This document shows, in pieces, positions 54,525 to 63,311 of a DNA stretch of 64,000 bases. Under the pieces are notes generated by a model. It saw only the letters and a program-made list of their open reading frames with translations, did not search any database and was not told where the DNA came from. Source of the DNA: an uncultured Eubacteriales bacterium. GTDB taxonomy: Bacteria > Bacillota > Clostridia > Christensenellales > Aristaeellaceae. The position numbers and the translations under genes were made by a program. Position 1 is the stretch's first letter, and each line of letters begins with the position of its first letter. The stretch covers positions 111,419 through 175,418 of the forward strand of contig CACWXP010000003.1 of NCBI GenBank assembly GCA_902764875.1. Reading direction: 5' to 3'.

Positions 54525-55859
54525 ATGGACAACCTGTTTGAGAACATTCAGGCGGAAGAATCCGTGATCGGGCTGATGCTGAACCACGAAACCTACTGGA
54601 AACTGATTCCGCAGATTACGGAAGAGGATCTGAGTTCCCCGGAATACAAGCTGATTCACCGGGCGATGCGGCAGCTTTACATTGAAAAGCGGCCCATTGA
54701 CTTCGTCACGGTTTCCGGGGAGCTGCAGAAATTTGCACCGGTGGGCGGACTGGCCATGCTGAACGAGGCGATGCTCCGGGCCGGGAACAACGCTTTCCTG
54801 GCGGAATACCACCTGCAGGAGCACATGCGGATGATCCGGGAGGCGGCCATGCGGCGGAAACTGCTTTCCGCCCTGCAGGAGGCCCGGCGTCAGCTTGTGG
54901 AAACGAACGAGGACACGGCCTCCGTACTGGACCGAACGCGTCAGTCCCTGCGGGACCTGGTGACCACGGGGCACAGCTGGGAAACGATGACGGAAGTGCT
55001 GACCGCCGCCATGGACCAGATTGAGTGCCGGGCAAAGGGCGAAGACAAGGGATTTCCTTCCGGTGTCGTATCGCTGGACCGGCGGACGCTGGGCTTCCAC
55101 CGGGGTGAACTGACGATCATCGGTGCCCGGCCGGCCGTCGGCAAATCCGCCTTTGCGGCGCAGATTGCCTTGGAATCCGCCCGGAAAGGCTACAAAGTCG
55201 GGATCTGTTCCCGGGAAATGACGGATGAACAGTACGGCATGCGCATCATCGCCAAGGAAAGCGACGTGATGAGCGACCACCTGCGCACCGGGTGGCTGGA
55301 AAGCGACGAATGGAGAACCATTGCCGAAACGATGTCCATGGTTTCCCAGTATCCGGTGACCTTCATGTTCACCACCCGATACATTGAGGATCTGCGGATG
55401 GAGGTTCAAAAGAAGGTCGATGCCGGAGAAATGGATATGCTGGTGGTTGACTATACCCAGCTGATGCAGACCCGGCAGAAGTTCGACCAGGATTATCAGC
55501 GGATCGGGTATGTATCCAAGATGCTGAAGGACATGACCACGGACTTCAACATCTCCGTGATCGCCTTGGCCCAGGTCGGGCGTTCCACGGAAAACGAAAT
55601 GCCCACGCTGGCAGACCTGCGCGGCAGCGGCGACCTGGAGCAGGATGCAGACAACGTCCTGTTCCTGCACAGGCCGAAGGATGCCAAAGACAAATTCATC
55701 CTTTCCCAGGACCGGGAGCTGTTCGATCGGATCCAGGGCGGCAGCATGCAGTACATCGTTGTCAGCATTGCCAAACAGCGCCAGGGAGACATCGGCAGCG
55801 TCGCCGTGATCTTCGATCCCGGGCGGATGCGGTATCTGGCGATTGAGAGAGAGGAATAG
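54525..55859 (+). CDS. DnaB-like replicative helicase
   Basis: 444 residues from ATG 54525 with GGGAGGG upstream; longer in-frame starts (54421, 54424) lack good sites. The DnaB N-terminal domain is clear (NIQAEESVIGLMLNHETYWKL, SSPEYKLIHRAMRQLY). The RecA-type motor has Walker A GARPAVGKSAFA (~201), MLVVDYTQLM, and IALAQVGRSTENEMPTLADLRGSGDLEQDADNVLFLHR. It unwinds DNA 5'-3' ahead of a replisome. A separate copy beside PcfJ-like and DnaA-like genes suggests an integrated plasmid or ICE replicon rather than the chromosomal dnaB. Confidence 0.9.
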   Translation: MDNLFENIQAEESVIGLMLNHETYWKLIPQITEEDLSSPEYKLIHRAMRQLYIEKRPIDFVTVSGELQKFAPVGGLAMLNEAMLRAGNNAFLAEYHLQEHMRMIREAAMRRKLLSALQEARRQLVETNEDTASVLDRTRQSLRDLVTTGHSWETMTEVLTAAMDQIECRAKGEDKGFPSGVVSLDRRTLGFHRGELTIIGARPAVGKSAFAAQIALESARKGYKVGICSREMTDEQYGMRIIAKESDVMSDHLRTGWLESDEWRTIAETMSMVSQYPVTFMFTTRYIEDLRMEVQKKVDAGEMDMLVVDYTQLMQTRQKFDQDYQRIGYVSKMLKDMTTDFNISVIALAQVGRSTENEMPTLADLRGSGDLEQDADNVLFLHRPKDAKDKFILSQDRELFDRIQGGSMQYIVVSIAKQRQGDIGSVAVIFDPGRMRYLAIEREE

Positions 55860-55875
55860 GAAGGGAATCCGCGTC

Positions 55876-57225
55876 ATGAAAAACGCAGGAAGCATCAACA
55901 TCCTTGAAATGCATACAAACAGGACAGACTGGTTGCCTCCGCCGGTAGATGAGAAGACTGTCGCTGCCCGGGCTGCGAAGGAACTGAACGTCACCGGCCG
56001 AAGGTCGTGCTTTTATATTTTTCGAACAGAGCCGTATATTGACGCGCTTTTCATCCGCTTTGATGCGCTGGTACGGCGGCATTTCGTCAAGCGTTTCACC
56101 TTCCGGGAGGGGTATGTATGGGATTTTGACGATGAGCAGTTTTTTCATACAAACTGCGTCTGCTCCGCGGCCTGCGTTTGCCAGACCCGGGAAATCGACG
56201 ATGTATTCACACGGTATTCCGCGCTGCATCCGGAATGGCATCTGAGCCGGTATTACGTGAACAGCCTGAAAGTTCTGGATCACATCTACAACTGCATGCA
56301 GCAGAACACGGTCAAGGAAATGCTGTACAAAGCGGGCCTGGATCATTTTGCCGTTCATATTGACGATCTGGACGAGATCAATCTGGTGGCGTCAAAGCCT
56401 TCCGATATATATGACGGCTTGCCGATACGGGTTCTGCGGGCTATGAACAGCAAGGACGGCGCGGAGTTCCTGGGCATCCGAAGTAACAGGCTGTACATCT
56501 GGGAGCTGTACAAAAAGTATCCGGATCTGTTCAATACCCCGCTGAACGAGGCGCATTGTTACTACCTGTCCTTTCTGATCAGAAACAAACTGACGCCTGC
56601 AGAAACAGGAAGACTGTTTCGTGAGAAAAAGAAGGATTATGACGGCATGTGGTGCCGGTCCATTTTTGCGTTAAAGATGTCCTCTGAAAAGAACTTCCTG
56701 GATTATCTGGCTTTTATTGAAATGTTCAGGCAGGAGGTTGTTTGTGGGGATCCGATTTACCGGAAATATGCCGATAAACTGAGACCCGGCTGTGATCTGA
56801 AAGAAGCGAAAACCGTTGCCTGGTATCTTACAAGCATGAGAGAAGAATACAATCACCGGTTCCGGGTGTCCAACCGCCGGCGAGCTTATGACTGGCAGGA
56901 ACGGACGTCAGAGTATATCATACGGTATCCACAGACGATCAACGACTTTGTCCGGGAAGCCGTCTATATGCAGAATTGTCTGCTGGGATATGTTGAAGCC
57001 GTTGCGGATAACGATACAACCGTGCTTTTCATGCGCAAAGCTGATGATGTCAATATGCCGTTCATCACAATAGAGGTCCAGAAAAACACACTGAAACAGG
57101 CCTATCACCGGTTTAACAAAGACTGCACAAAAGCAGAGGCGGAGTGGATCTCCGCCTGGTGCCAACGTCATGGAATCAGTACCGGCCGGTTCAGGTTTAA
57201 TGCTCTGGTTGATGATTTGGGTTAA
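55876..57225 (+). CDS. PcfJ-like protein
   Basis: 449 residues from ATG 55876 (AGGAAGGGA upstream), 16 bases after the helicase stop. The C-terminal ~150 residues are PcfJ-like: INDFVREAVYMQNCLLGYVEAVADNDTTVLFMRKADD, then FITIEVQKNTLKQAYHRFNKDCTKAE. The N-terminal part has AAKELNVTGRRSCFYIFRTEP and a Cys pair in HTNCVCSAACVC that could bind metal. PcfJ was named in the pCF10 conjugative plasmid; its activity is not known. Linked to the helicase, it marks a mobile-element module. Confidence 0.8.
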   Translation: MKNAGSINILEMHTNRTDWLPPPVDEKTVAARAAKELNVTGRRSCFYIFRTEPYIDALFIRFDALVRRHFVKRFTFREGYVWDFDDEQFFHTNCVCSAACVCQTREIDDVFTRYSALHPEWHLSRYYVNSLKVLDHIYNCMQQNTVKEMLYKAGLDHFAVHIDDLDEINLVASKPSDIYDGLPIRVLRAMNSKDGAEFLGIRSNRLYIWELYKKYPDLFNTPLNEAHCYYLSFLIRNKLTPAETGRLFREKKKDYDGMWCRSIFALKMSSEKNFLDYLAFIEMFRQEVVCGDPIYRKYADKLRPGCDLKEAKTVAWYLTSMREEYNHRFRVSNRRRAYDWQERTSEYIIRYPQTINDFVREAVYMQNCLLGYVEAVADNDTTVLFMRKADDVNMPFITIEVQKNTLKQAYHRFNKDCTKAEAEWISAWCQRHGISTGRFRFNALVDDLG

Positions 57226-57250
57226 ATGTTGAAATATATAGCGGTGGACT

Positions 57251-58078
57251 TTATTTCAAAATCGTTTCAACCCAGTCAAAGAGTTGCTTCTTAATCGGTT
57301 CTGGCATTTGATCCGGATAAATGACCAGTTCCTGCCATATGCCGGCATAGTATAACCCATGATCGCTGGAATTCTTTCTGTTTCCATATACATATTCCGG
57401 CATCAGGAAAGGATAGGGATTCCATGTTGCCCGGCTCTTATTCTCCATTGTCAGTACCCGATCTCTCCTGAAATTCAAGGTTCCGTATCCTTTCTTGTTC
57501 GGAAGGAGAGAAAGCTTTTCTGATGGGAGATACAGGGCATTGTCCGCCTTGTTCCTACCTGAATAGTTGCTGTGAGGGTGCCATGGATAATCCCTCATAT
57601 TCTCCTTGCCGATTCGAATTTCCCCAATCTGCATATATCCATATATCATCTGTAGGTTGGCATAGCCGTAGAAATCCCGATCGGCTTTCCAAGCATACCG
57701 GTAATGACCTTTGTGTTCTTCGATCTGTCTGAACCAGCCAAAGAAGAGGAACAGATCTCCTTTTTCTACTCCGGCATTAGACAGAACGCTTTGGGCAGCA
57801 TCAATTTGGCCGAATGCAGGTTTCCATTCTGGAAGAGGATTCACCCGCGAATGATCCCGGATATCCGGATCAATATGGCAGTGACGGTCAATATTCTTTG
57901 GAGCCAGATCAGCCAGAAGATCGGAATACATCATTCCGTCATATTGCAAATCACTATAAGTATCCCTGTCATCATCAGAAGGGATCGGCATGGAAAGTAG
58001 CGTTCCATCCGGTAGAATCGGACTGGGTTTTCCTCCGTTCGAGGAATCAAATCCTTTTCGGGATAATATGATTTTCAT
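57251..58078 (-). CDS. Nmad3 (nucleotide-modification-associated domain 3) protein
   Basis: 275 residues. MKIILSRKGFDSSNGGKPSP, HCHIDPDIRDHSRVNPLPEWKPAFGQIDAAQ, GVEKGDLFLFFGWFRQIEE and HPHSNYSGRNKADNALYLP fit the Nmad3 pattern as I recall it. Nmad domains were described by comparative genomics next to DNA base-hypermodification genes and are thought to act on modified nucleotides; no activity is established. Its ATG overlaps the stop of the Nmad2 gene (ATGA), so the two proteins are made together, under the WYL regulator. Confidence 0.8.
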   Translation of the reverse strand: MKIILSRKGFDSSNGGKPSPILPDGTLLSMPIPSDDDRDTYSDLQYDGMMYSDLLADLAPKNIDRHCHIDPDIRDHSRVNPLPEWKPAFGQIDAAQSVLSNAGVEKGDLFLFFGWFRQIEEHKGHYRYAWKADRDFYGYANLQMIYGYMQIGEIRIGKENMRDYPWHPHSNYSGRNKADNALYLPSEKLSLLPNKKGYGTLNFRRDRVLTMENKSRATWNPYPFLMPEYVYGNRKNSSDHGLYYAGIWQELVIYPDQMPEPIKKQLFDWVETILK

Positions 58079-58806
58079 CCTTTATCCTTTCCGCATCCTT
58101 TCTTTCGGGATGCAAGTGTAATGAGATTATCATAAGTGCCGTGATTTTCATCAACACTGGAAAGTTTCTTTTTTAGGAATGTAATAAACCCATCATCATC
58201 TGCAGCTTCAAACCAAGTATGCCCGACTCCTTTCGCAAACTTGGTATTTTCATCCTCATAAACGTCAAATTTAAGAGGATGTTCAAAGAAAGCATATTCT
58301 TTTGCAAGCAATACATAATGCTTTGTATTTGGATGTGCTATATCCCAATCTCTGTTCCAGTCATCTTTGTCTTTATGTACACCATTACCAGGGACATGAC
58401 GGAATCTCTTGTCATTTTCGCCCTGCTTATGCTTGATTGGGTATGAACCTTTGGATGATTCTTCATAGATATGGTCTTTTCTGCTTACATAGAGTTCATT
58501 ATTTGTGAAATATTCTTCATAGGGAACAACATCATCCAGCTTTGCAATATAAAGAATATCATCTTTCCGACCATCAAATGGCTTTTCGGATGAGCCGTCC
58601 ACTGTTTCGTTTGACAATTGAGTTCCTACGATCCCAATAAACCAATATGTATTCTGTTCGCCCTTTTCACGATCTGCTTCAAAACGACGTCCTATAACTC
58701 TTCGCATATCACGCTTACAAATTGCGAGTGATAAAAGATTCTCATCAAAACAGGGGGCAGTTCCTCCACAATATGTTAGCCGATACGAATAAACAAAATG
58801 CTTCAT
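58075..58806 (-). CDS. Nmad2 (nucleotide-modification-associated domain 2) protein
   Basis: 243 residues from ATG 58806 with AGGAGGTCT upstream. KHFVYSYRLTYCGGTAPCFDENLLSLAICKRDMRRVIG then NTYWFIGIVGTQLS and DDILYIAKLDDVVPYEEYFTN match Nmad2: a YsY...D/G.APn...LtLaiCKP.iR opening and an LiYam.v EYF segment. Role unknown; partner of Nmad3. It starts 22 bases after the WYL regulator gene, so the three form one operon. Confidence 0.78.
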   Translation of the reverse strand: MKHFVYSYRLTYCGGTAPCFDENLLSLAICKRDMRRVIGRRFEADREKGEQNTYWFIGIVGTQLSNETVDGSSEKPFDGRKDDILYIAKLDDVVPYEEYFTNNELYVSRKDHIYEESSKGSYPIKHKQGENDKRFRHVPGNGVHKDKDDWNRDWDIAHPNTKHYVLLAKEYAFFEHPLKFDVYEDENTKFAKGVGHTWFEAADDDGFITFLKKKLSSVDENHGTYDNLITLASRKKGCGKDKG

Positions 58807-58827
58807 CAATAGACCTCCTTCAATACG

Positions 58828-59886
58828 TTATATTTCATAGTTCTTCATTGCTTTCTGAATATCTTCCTTCACCCGCTCTGCCAGTTCTAACGGTTCTAGT
58901 ACCCTCACATGCAGTGCATACTGCAGCGCCCAAAGCCGCATAGCACTCAGGTTAACGCGGACATATGCGGTGACTTCCTCGTCCGTCTCCTGTGTAAACT
59001 CGATGTCATTGCCAAACCAGTCGATCAGGTCGTTCAGCAGGTATTTCTTTGCCCTGAAGGTGACTCTTTCTGATTTTCCCGGGAACATGTAGAGATGCTC
59101 CGCCAGGTGGCTCGGCAGGTTCAGGCCGTTCTTTCCCTCCGGGAGATCCCGGATGGGTTTAACTGACGCCGGGAGGATCCGGATGTCCGTAATGCGATCC
59201 ACACGGTAATAGGCAACGGTGTCGTACTTTTCGTTGTTGCAGATCAGGTAGAACCGGCCATTGTTCGCAATGAGCTGGTACGGGTTGATGACCTGCCGCT
59301 TCACTTCCCCGTTTGCGTCCGTTCCCGGATGCATCTTCTTGTCCGTTCCGTAGTTGTTGTACGTGAATTCGACCTTTTTCCGCTTTCCGATGGCTTCATC
59401 CAGCGTTTCCAGGACATAGAACAATTGGCGGTTCTCCGGCTGATTGTCAGGCAGGGAGTGGATGTGCCCGGTGCGGTAATGGAAGCTGTCGTCCGCCAGG
59501 GAGTCCAGCTTCCGGATCAGGTCTTTGCCCTGGCGGTGTGAAATCCCCTTGGAGAACAGCACGCCGTCCATCAGCAGGCGCAGTTCGCCCTCCGTGAAGA
59601 GATGCTCATAGTAGAAATCGGAGTAGGCAACGCTCTCTTCCTTCTCGCCGGTTTCCTTATTCTGCACGCTGCGGACCTGCTCATGGCTGCTCCGGACAGG
59701 ATATCCGGCTTCCATCAAATCGGCCAGGTTGCGTTTGATTGCCTTCCGATCCACGGTCATGCCGTATTCGGACTGTAGTTTTTCGCAGATCTGTGCCTGG
59801 GTCATGGGGTTATTCTCGTTCGTATACTTCTTCAGGATCTCGAGGATATTCAGAATCAGCATTTTCTTCGGTTGTATTCCGGCCAT
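58828..59886 (-). CDS. WYL-domain transcriptional regulator
   Basis: 352 residues from ATG 59886, set by GAGGTGACC. The N-terminal helix-turn-helix (ILEILKKYTNENNPMTQAQICEKLQSEYGMTVDRKAIKRNLADLMEAGYP) is followed by a WYL domain (KKVEFTYNNYGTDKK, VINPYQLIANNGRFYLICNNEKYDTVAYYRVDRITDI) and a C-terminal WCX region. WYL proteins sense ligands such as single-stranded DNA or nucleotides and often control phage-defence genes (BrxR, CapW). It heads the Nmad operon and probably represses it. Confidence 0.9.
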   Translation of the reverse strand: MAGIQPKKMLILNILEILKKYTNENNPMTQAQICEKLQSEYGMTVDRKAIKRNLADLMEAGYPVRSSHEQVRSVQNKETGEKEESVAYSDFYYEHLFTEGELRLLMDGVLFSKGISHRQGKDLIRKLDSLADDSFHYRTGHIHSLPDNQPENRQLFYVLETLDEAIGKRKKVEFTYNNYGTDKKMHPGTDANGEVKRQVINPYQLIANNGRFYLICNNEKYDTVAYYRVDRITDIRILPASVKPIRDLPEGKNGLNLPSHLAEHLYMFPGKSERVTFRAKKYLLNDLIDWFGNDIEFTQETDEEVTAYVRVNLSAMRLWALQYALHVRVLEPLELAERVKEDIQKAMKNYEI

Positions 59887-59904
59887 GTCGGTCACCTCAT
59901 GGCC

Positions 59905-59933
59905 ATCATACACTATTTTGACGGTTTTCACAA
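59905..59933 (-). promoter_or_regulatory. Promoter of the WYL-Nmad2-Nmad3 operon
   Basis: On the minus strand TTGTGA (59928-59933) and TATGAT (59905-59910) with a 17-base spacer, only 18 bases before the start codon, giving a near-leaderless RNA with the GAGGTGACC site. Confidence 0.6.
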
Positions 59934-59942
59934 CAGAAGAAT

Positions 59943-59976
59943 GGGACGAAAAGCGGTCATCACCGCTTTTCGTCCC
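59943..59976 (-). terminator. Hairpin terminator at the end of the LRR gene
   Basis: A perfect 14-bp stem GGGACGAAAAGCGG/CCGCTTTTCGTCCC with loop TCATCA. It overlaps the last codons and the stop of the LRR gene; the U-run after it (ATTCTTCTG) is weak. Confidence 0.55.
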
Positions 59977-60787
59977 TTGTCCGGTAGTGCATGGATCCGT
60001 CGCTGACAATCCGGACCCCGTCCAGACCCTGCATTCTTTTGTGAAGGCCGAATTCATTCAGGATCTTTTTGACGATTTCCGGCCGGTTCAGATCCGGATG
60101 AAGGTAAACTGCCGCCCGGAATCCGTAAATCTCTACCCTGCCCCGGGGCATTCCGTCAAAGCTGTCCATGCCTTTCACGCGGGGATCCCCGGCATTTTTC
60201 AACCTCGTCCATTCTTCCGCATGGCTCCCCAGACTGTCCCGTTTCCCGAAGAACCGGACCGAATAGGCAGGCTTACCGGTGGGCAGACAGTGAATCTTCT
60301 CCGTAATCAGCTTTGTACCGTCCCACCAGAACAGACCCTTGTACAGGCGCAGGGATCCGGTCCACTCATACGGATCGGCACAATGCGCGCTGCACTGATC
60401 CCCGCGGTTCAGCAGGGCACCGCAGTACGGGCACCGATGATTCTTCAGGCGGTATTCATAGAAAGCCCGGTCGCCGATGCCGGTGCTGCCCTTTTGCATA
60501 TTCCAGACGGTTCGCAGGCTTTCGCACTCGGAAAAAGCCAGAGGGCCGATGGATTCAATGCCTTCCGGCAGGGTAACCTCCTCCAGCAGATCGCAGGCGG
60601 AAAAGGCGCCGAAACCGATCTTCCGGACTGTGGACGGCAGTACCAGCCGGCGGAGCTTACAGCAGTGGAAGGCGTGGGCCCGGATTTCCTCCAGGCCCTC
60701 CGGCAGGGAGATTTCTTCCAGTTCCAGGTTCGGAAACTGATTCCGGGGAATCCATCTGGTGCCTTCCGGGACAAGATGAATGCACAT
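59960..60787 (-). CDS. BspA-type (LRR_5) leucine-rich repeat protein with zinc knuckle, cytoplasmic
   Basis: 275 residues, GAGGTGAG before the ATG, no signal peptide. About four Treponema/BspA-type repeats occupy residues ~22-110 (LEEISLPEGLEEIRAHAFHCC, LRRLVLPSTVRKIGFGAFSAC, LEEVTLPEGIESIGPLAFSEC). CPYCGALLNRGDQCSAHC follows and could bind zinc. The C-terminal ~140 residues (SLRLYKGLFWWDGTKLITEK) are not recognised. BspA repeats usually occur on exported proteins, so a cytosolic one is atypical. Same strand as the DnaA-like gene upstream. Confidence 0.75.
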   Translation of the reverse strand: MCIHLVPEGTRWIPRNQFPNLELEEISLPEGLEEIRAHAFHCCKLRRLVLPSTVRKIGFGAFSACDLLEEVTLPEGIESIGPLAFSECESLRTVWNMQKGSTGIGDRAFYEYRLKNHRCPYCGALLNRGDQCSAHCADPYEWTGSLRLYKGLFWWDGTKLITEKIHCLPTGKPAYSVRFFGKRDSLGSHAEEWTRLKNAGDPRVKGMDSFDGMPRGRVEIYGFRAAVYLHPDLNRPEIVKKILNEFGLHKRMQGLDGVRIVSDGSMHYRTRDEKR

Positions 60788-60864
60788 GCTTACTCACCTC
60801 TTTTCTTCTTCTTTGATCCTATTGATTTCTTCTCACACTCTTGTGGGGACCGATCTTCTCTCCT

Positions 60865-61569
60865 TCAGTCTGAGAAGCTTTTGAGGATCATTTCACATAC
60901 TGAAAGATCTATTTCCATTTTTGTTATTTTTCCGTATGTACTCAGTGTCGTTAAAGCGCCTTCCATGGTATTTATACTTCCCTCACAGGCAGTCGCAACA
61001 GCCCAGATGATTTCGTCCGGAAGGTCGATCTCCAGTTCCTTGCATTTGTCCCAGCAAATCATAATGCGCTCAGTAAGATTCGGGGGATCAATTTTCCTGC
61101 AGCGGATAACAGGGCCGTTTTCCTGACTGCGAAACAGTGTTTTCAGCCTGTACAAGGGAATATCAGCCGCGAGAATGATTTTTCTTTTCCGCTCATAAAG
61201 TGCTTTCACAAGATCAGCCAGCAAATGCTGGGTATTTTCACAGCCTCTGAGCGCCTGTACATTATCAAGGATAAAGAAATCCGGCAAATCGCCTGAGTAC
61301 TTTTGGTATTCCGTCATGAGCTTGATTCGCGACAGCTGTGAGCGGAACTCTTCACAGGTCATACAAGTGATGGTGGGATGAGCATACTTTTCCTCCACCT
61401 GTTGCTTTATGGCCTGAAGCAAATGTGTTTTGCCGAGCCCGGTGCTTCCGTATATGTATAAGGGATTGGGACCCGGTTTCCCGGGCTCGGTCAGTTCATA
61501 TGCTGCGATACAGGCATCCCGGTTTCCCGGATACAGTGTCATATTTTTGAAGGTATAAACTCTTTTCAT
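60865..61569 (-). CDS. DnaA-like AAA+ ATPase lacking the DNA-binding domain
   Basis: 234 residues from ATG 61569; the GTG three codons upstream falls inside the GGGAGGTGGTG ribosome binding site. TFKNMTLYPGNRDACIAAYEL, Walker A IYGSTGLGKTHLLQAI (~41), Walker B FFILDNVQALRG and an arginine-containing KTLFRSQENG region are those of DnaA domain III or Hda/DnaC. Domain IV of DnaA (the TVxxRQ helix-turn-helix) is absent, so it cannot be the chromosomal initiator. Likely role: loading the DnaB-like helicase encoded at 54.5 kb. Confidence 0.82.
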   Translation of the reverse strand: MKRVYTFKNMTLYPGNRDACIAAYELTEPGKPGPNPLYIYGSTGLGKTHLLQAIKQQVEEKYAHPTITCMTCEEFRSQLSRIKLMTEYQKYSGDLPDFFILDNVQALRGCENTQHLLADLVKALYERKRKIILAADIPLYRLKTLFRSQENGPVIRCRKIDPPNLTERIMICWDKCKELEIDLPDEIIWAVATACEGSINTMEGALTTLSTYGKITKMEIDLSVCEMILKSFSD

Positions 61570-61603
61570 ATTCACCACCTCCCGTCAGAACGTCGGAATG
61601 CGT

Positions 61604-62866
61604 TCAGTGATTGCATTCCGCCTTAATCCGCTGCACGTCGGAATACAGCAGGGTTTCCTTCTGCATCAATTCTTCCGTCAGTTTCTCCAGAAAATCACTG
61701 TACTGCTGCAGAATGCCCTTGGCTTTGAGCAAATGACGTTCCAGTTCCGTCTGGACGGCAGTCTCCATTTTCGTCCGCTGGAACTGCGACAGGGAATCGT
61801 ATCCGCACGGCTCGATATCCGTCAGCGAGAATCCCAGTGCCGCATCCTGATCCAGATTCTTCAGGATTATCTGGTAGGCTTTCTTAATATCCGAAGAACA
61901 TCCTTCCGCCGGCATTCCGGCATAATACATCTCCGTGGCTGCCTTTCCTCCGAGAGCGATCAGGATGGCCTGCTGCGACGTGATGCTCTCATTGCAGCGG
62001 TGCATAATTCCTCCGGGGTTCTCTCCTTCCGCCCGAACGGAAACCATTCCGACGCCTCCGGGCATCAGCACTTCACAAATCACGGCATGTCCGGCTTCGT
62101 GCAGGGCAGCCTTCCGTACTTCCTCTTCCGTCATTTTCCGGTAGGTCTCCGGGGATTCGTAAGCTTTACGCATAACAGCACGGATCAGGTCCGGCATGCA
62201 GACCGTTTCCTTCCGCGCATAGGCGGCATATATAGCTGCTTCGTTCAGCACGGTTTCCAGCACGGCGCAGGAATCGCAGTCCAGCATTTTCGACAGATCC
62301 TCCATGTTGATGGAGGGATCTACCTTTTTGTCCCGCAGGTAAAATTCCATGATTTTCCTGGCGTCTTCCGCATTCGGTGAGGAAAATTCGATCTGCCGGT
62401 CAAACCGTCCACAGCGCCGCAGAGAGCGTGGCAATTTGTTGAATTCGTTAGCTGTTGCAAGGACAAAGACTTTCTTGTCCTTCACGTCGTCGATTCCGGC
62501 CTGGATCGCCACATACTCGTCCGCGTCACAGTGGTTATTATCCTCGTTGGCAAACTTGTCCATATCATCCAGGAACACAATCACCGGAGCCTGCTTCACG
62601 GCTTCCTTGAAAGCTTTTTCAATCCGTTCAAGGACGTCGTCTTTCCCCTTGCTTTTCCGTACGGTGATAACCGGCAGGCCGGATTCCTGAATGAAGGCTT
62701 TGGCCATCAGGGTTTTCCCAAGGCCGGGCTCACCGTAAAGGATCATTCCCCGCGGAAGGATTGCTCCCATCTTCCTGTAGACTTCCGGATTCCGGATCAT
62801 GTCGCACACCTGCATCATTTCTTCCTTGATCGGTTCGTATCCGATCACCTGGTCAAAAGCACCCAT
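61604..62866 (-). CDS. FtsH-like AAA+ zinc metalloprotease without membrane segment
   Basis: 420 residues from ATG 62866 (AGAGGAAAG upstream). AAA module: VIGYEPIKEEMMQVCDMIRNP, Walker A LYGEPGLGKTLMAKAF (~44), Walker B IVFLDDMDKF, second region of homology LRRCGRFDRQIEF. Protease module: HEAGHAVICEV (~256) with the zinc-binding HExxH, and a later acidic residue near SSDIKKAYQIIL as third ligand. Real FtsH has two N-terminal membrane helices and ~600 residues; both helices are missing, so this is a soluble form. It lies 34 bases upstream of the DnaA-like gene, in one operon. Confidence 0.88.
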   Translation of the reverse strand: MGAFDQVIGYEPIKEEMMQVCDMIRNPEVYRKMGAILPRGMILYGEPGLGKTLMAKAFIQESGLPVITVRKSKGKDDVLERIEKAFKEAVKQAPVIVFLDDMDKFANEDNNHCDADEYVAIQAGIDDVKDKKVFVLATANEFNKLPRSLRRCGRFDRQIEFSSPNAEDARKIMEFYLRDKKVDPSINMEDLSKMLDCDSCAVLETVLNEAAIYAAYARKETVCMPDLIRAVMRKAYESPETYRKMTEEEVRKAALHEAGHAVICEVLMPGGVGMVSVRAEGENPGGIMHRCNESITSQQAILIALGGKAATEMYYAGMPAEGCSSDIKKAYQIILKNLDQDAALGFSLTDIEPCGYDSLSQFQRTKMETAVQTELERHLLKAKGILQQYSDFLEKLTEELMQKETLLYSDVQRIKAECNH

Positions 62867-62988
62867 GTTTCTTTCCTCTCTTTCAGCTTTCGGGTCGTTC
62901 GTTTCCTTGTGACACCTTATATTTACCGGAAAGCATGGGATAAAAACGGGACATCTTATCACGCGAACGCACTGTACCTTGCGGAAAA

Positions 62989-63014
62989 AAAGAGCCCGCG
63001 ACTGCAAGCTCTTT
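62989..63014. terminator. Bidirectional terminator
   Basis: Stem AAAGAGC/GCTCTTT around a 12-base GC-rich loop, with CCTTTTTT after it on plus and TTTTTTTCC after it on minus. It separates the nucleotidase gene from the FtsH-like operon. Confidence 0.7.
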
Positions 63015-63118
63015 CCTTTTTTGACTGAAACCGGGTTAGCAAAACCGGCCTGTCTCTTCACCCTGTTATAGGTTCATTTCCCAATGGAATCAAAATGATT
63101 ATTAAATCGCAACGTACT

Positions 63119-63259
63119 TTACACAAACAGATCGAAGAGATCATCCCCACGGTGTTTATACTTCGGTTCCAGTTCATCCGTGTAATCCAGCATAATATCA
63201 TTCTGATACTTGCGTATCGGAATAGCAAAGTCCTTATGACCAGTGTTCCTTAGTGTAAA
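63119..63259 (-). pseudogene. Fragment of an unknown gene
   Basis: A 46-codon frame bounded by stops reads FTLRNTGHKDFAIPIRKYQN at its start and HRGDDLFDLFV at its end. It has no start codon in position (first Met at residue 20). It reads like the tail of a real protein. The rest of 63015-63311 holds no gene that I can see. Confidence 0.35.
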
Positions 63260-63311
63260 TTAATTACCCTTTAAAGGGGAACAAACTTACTTCAGGGAAA
63301 TATCCTTGTCC

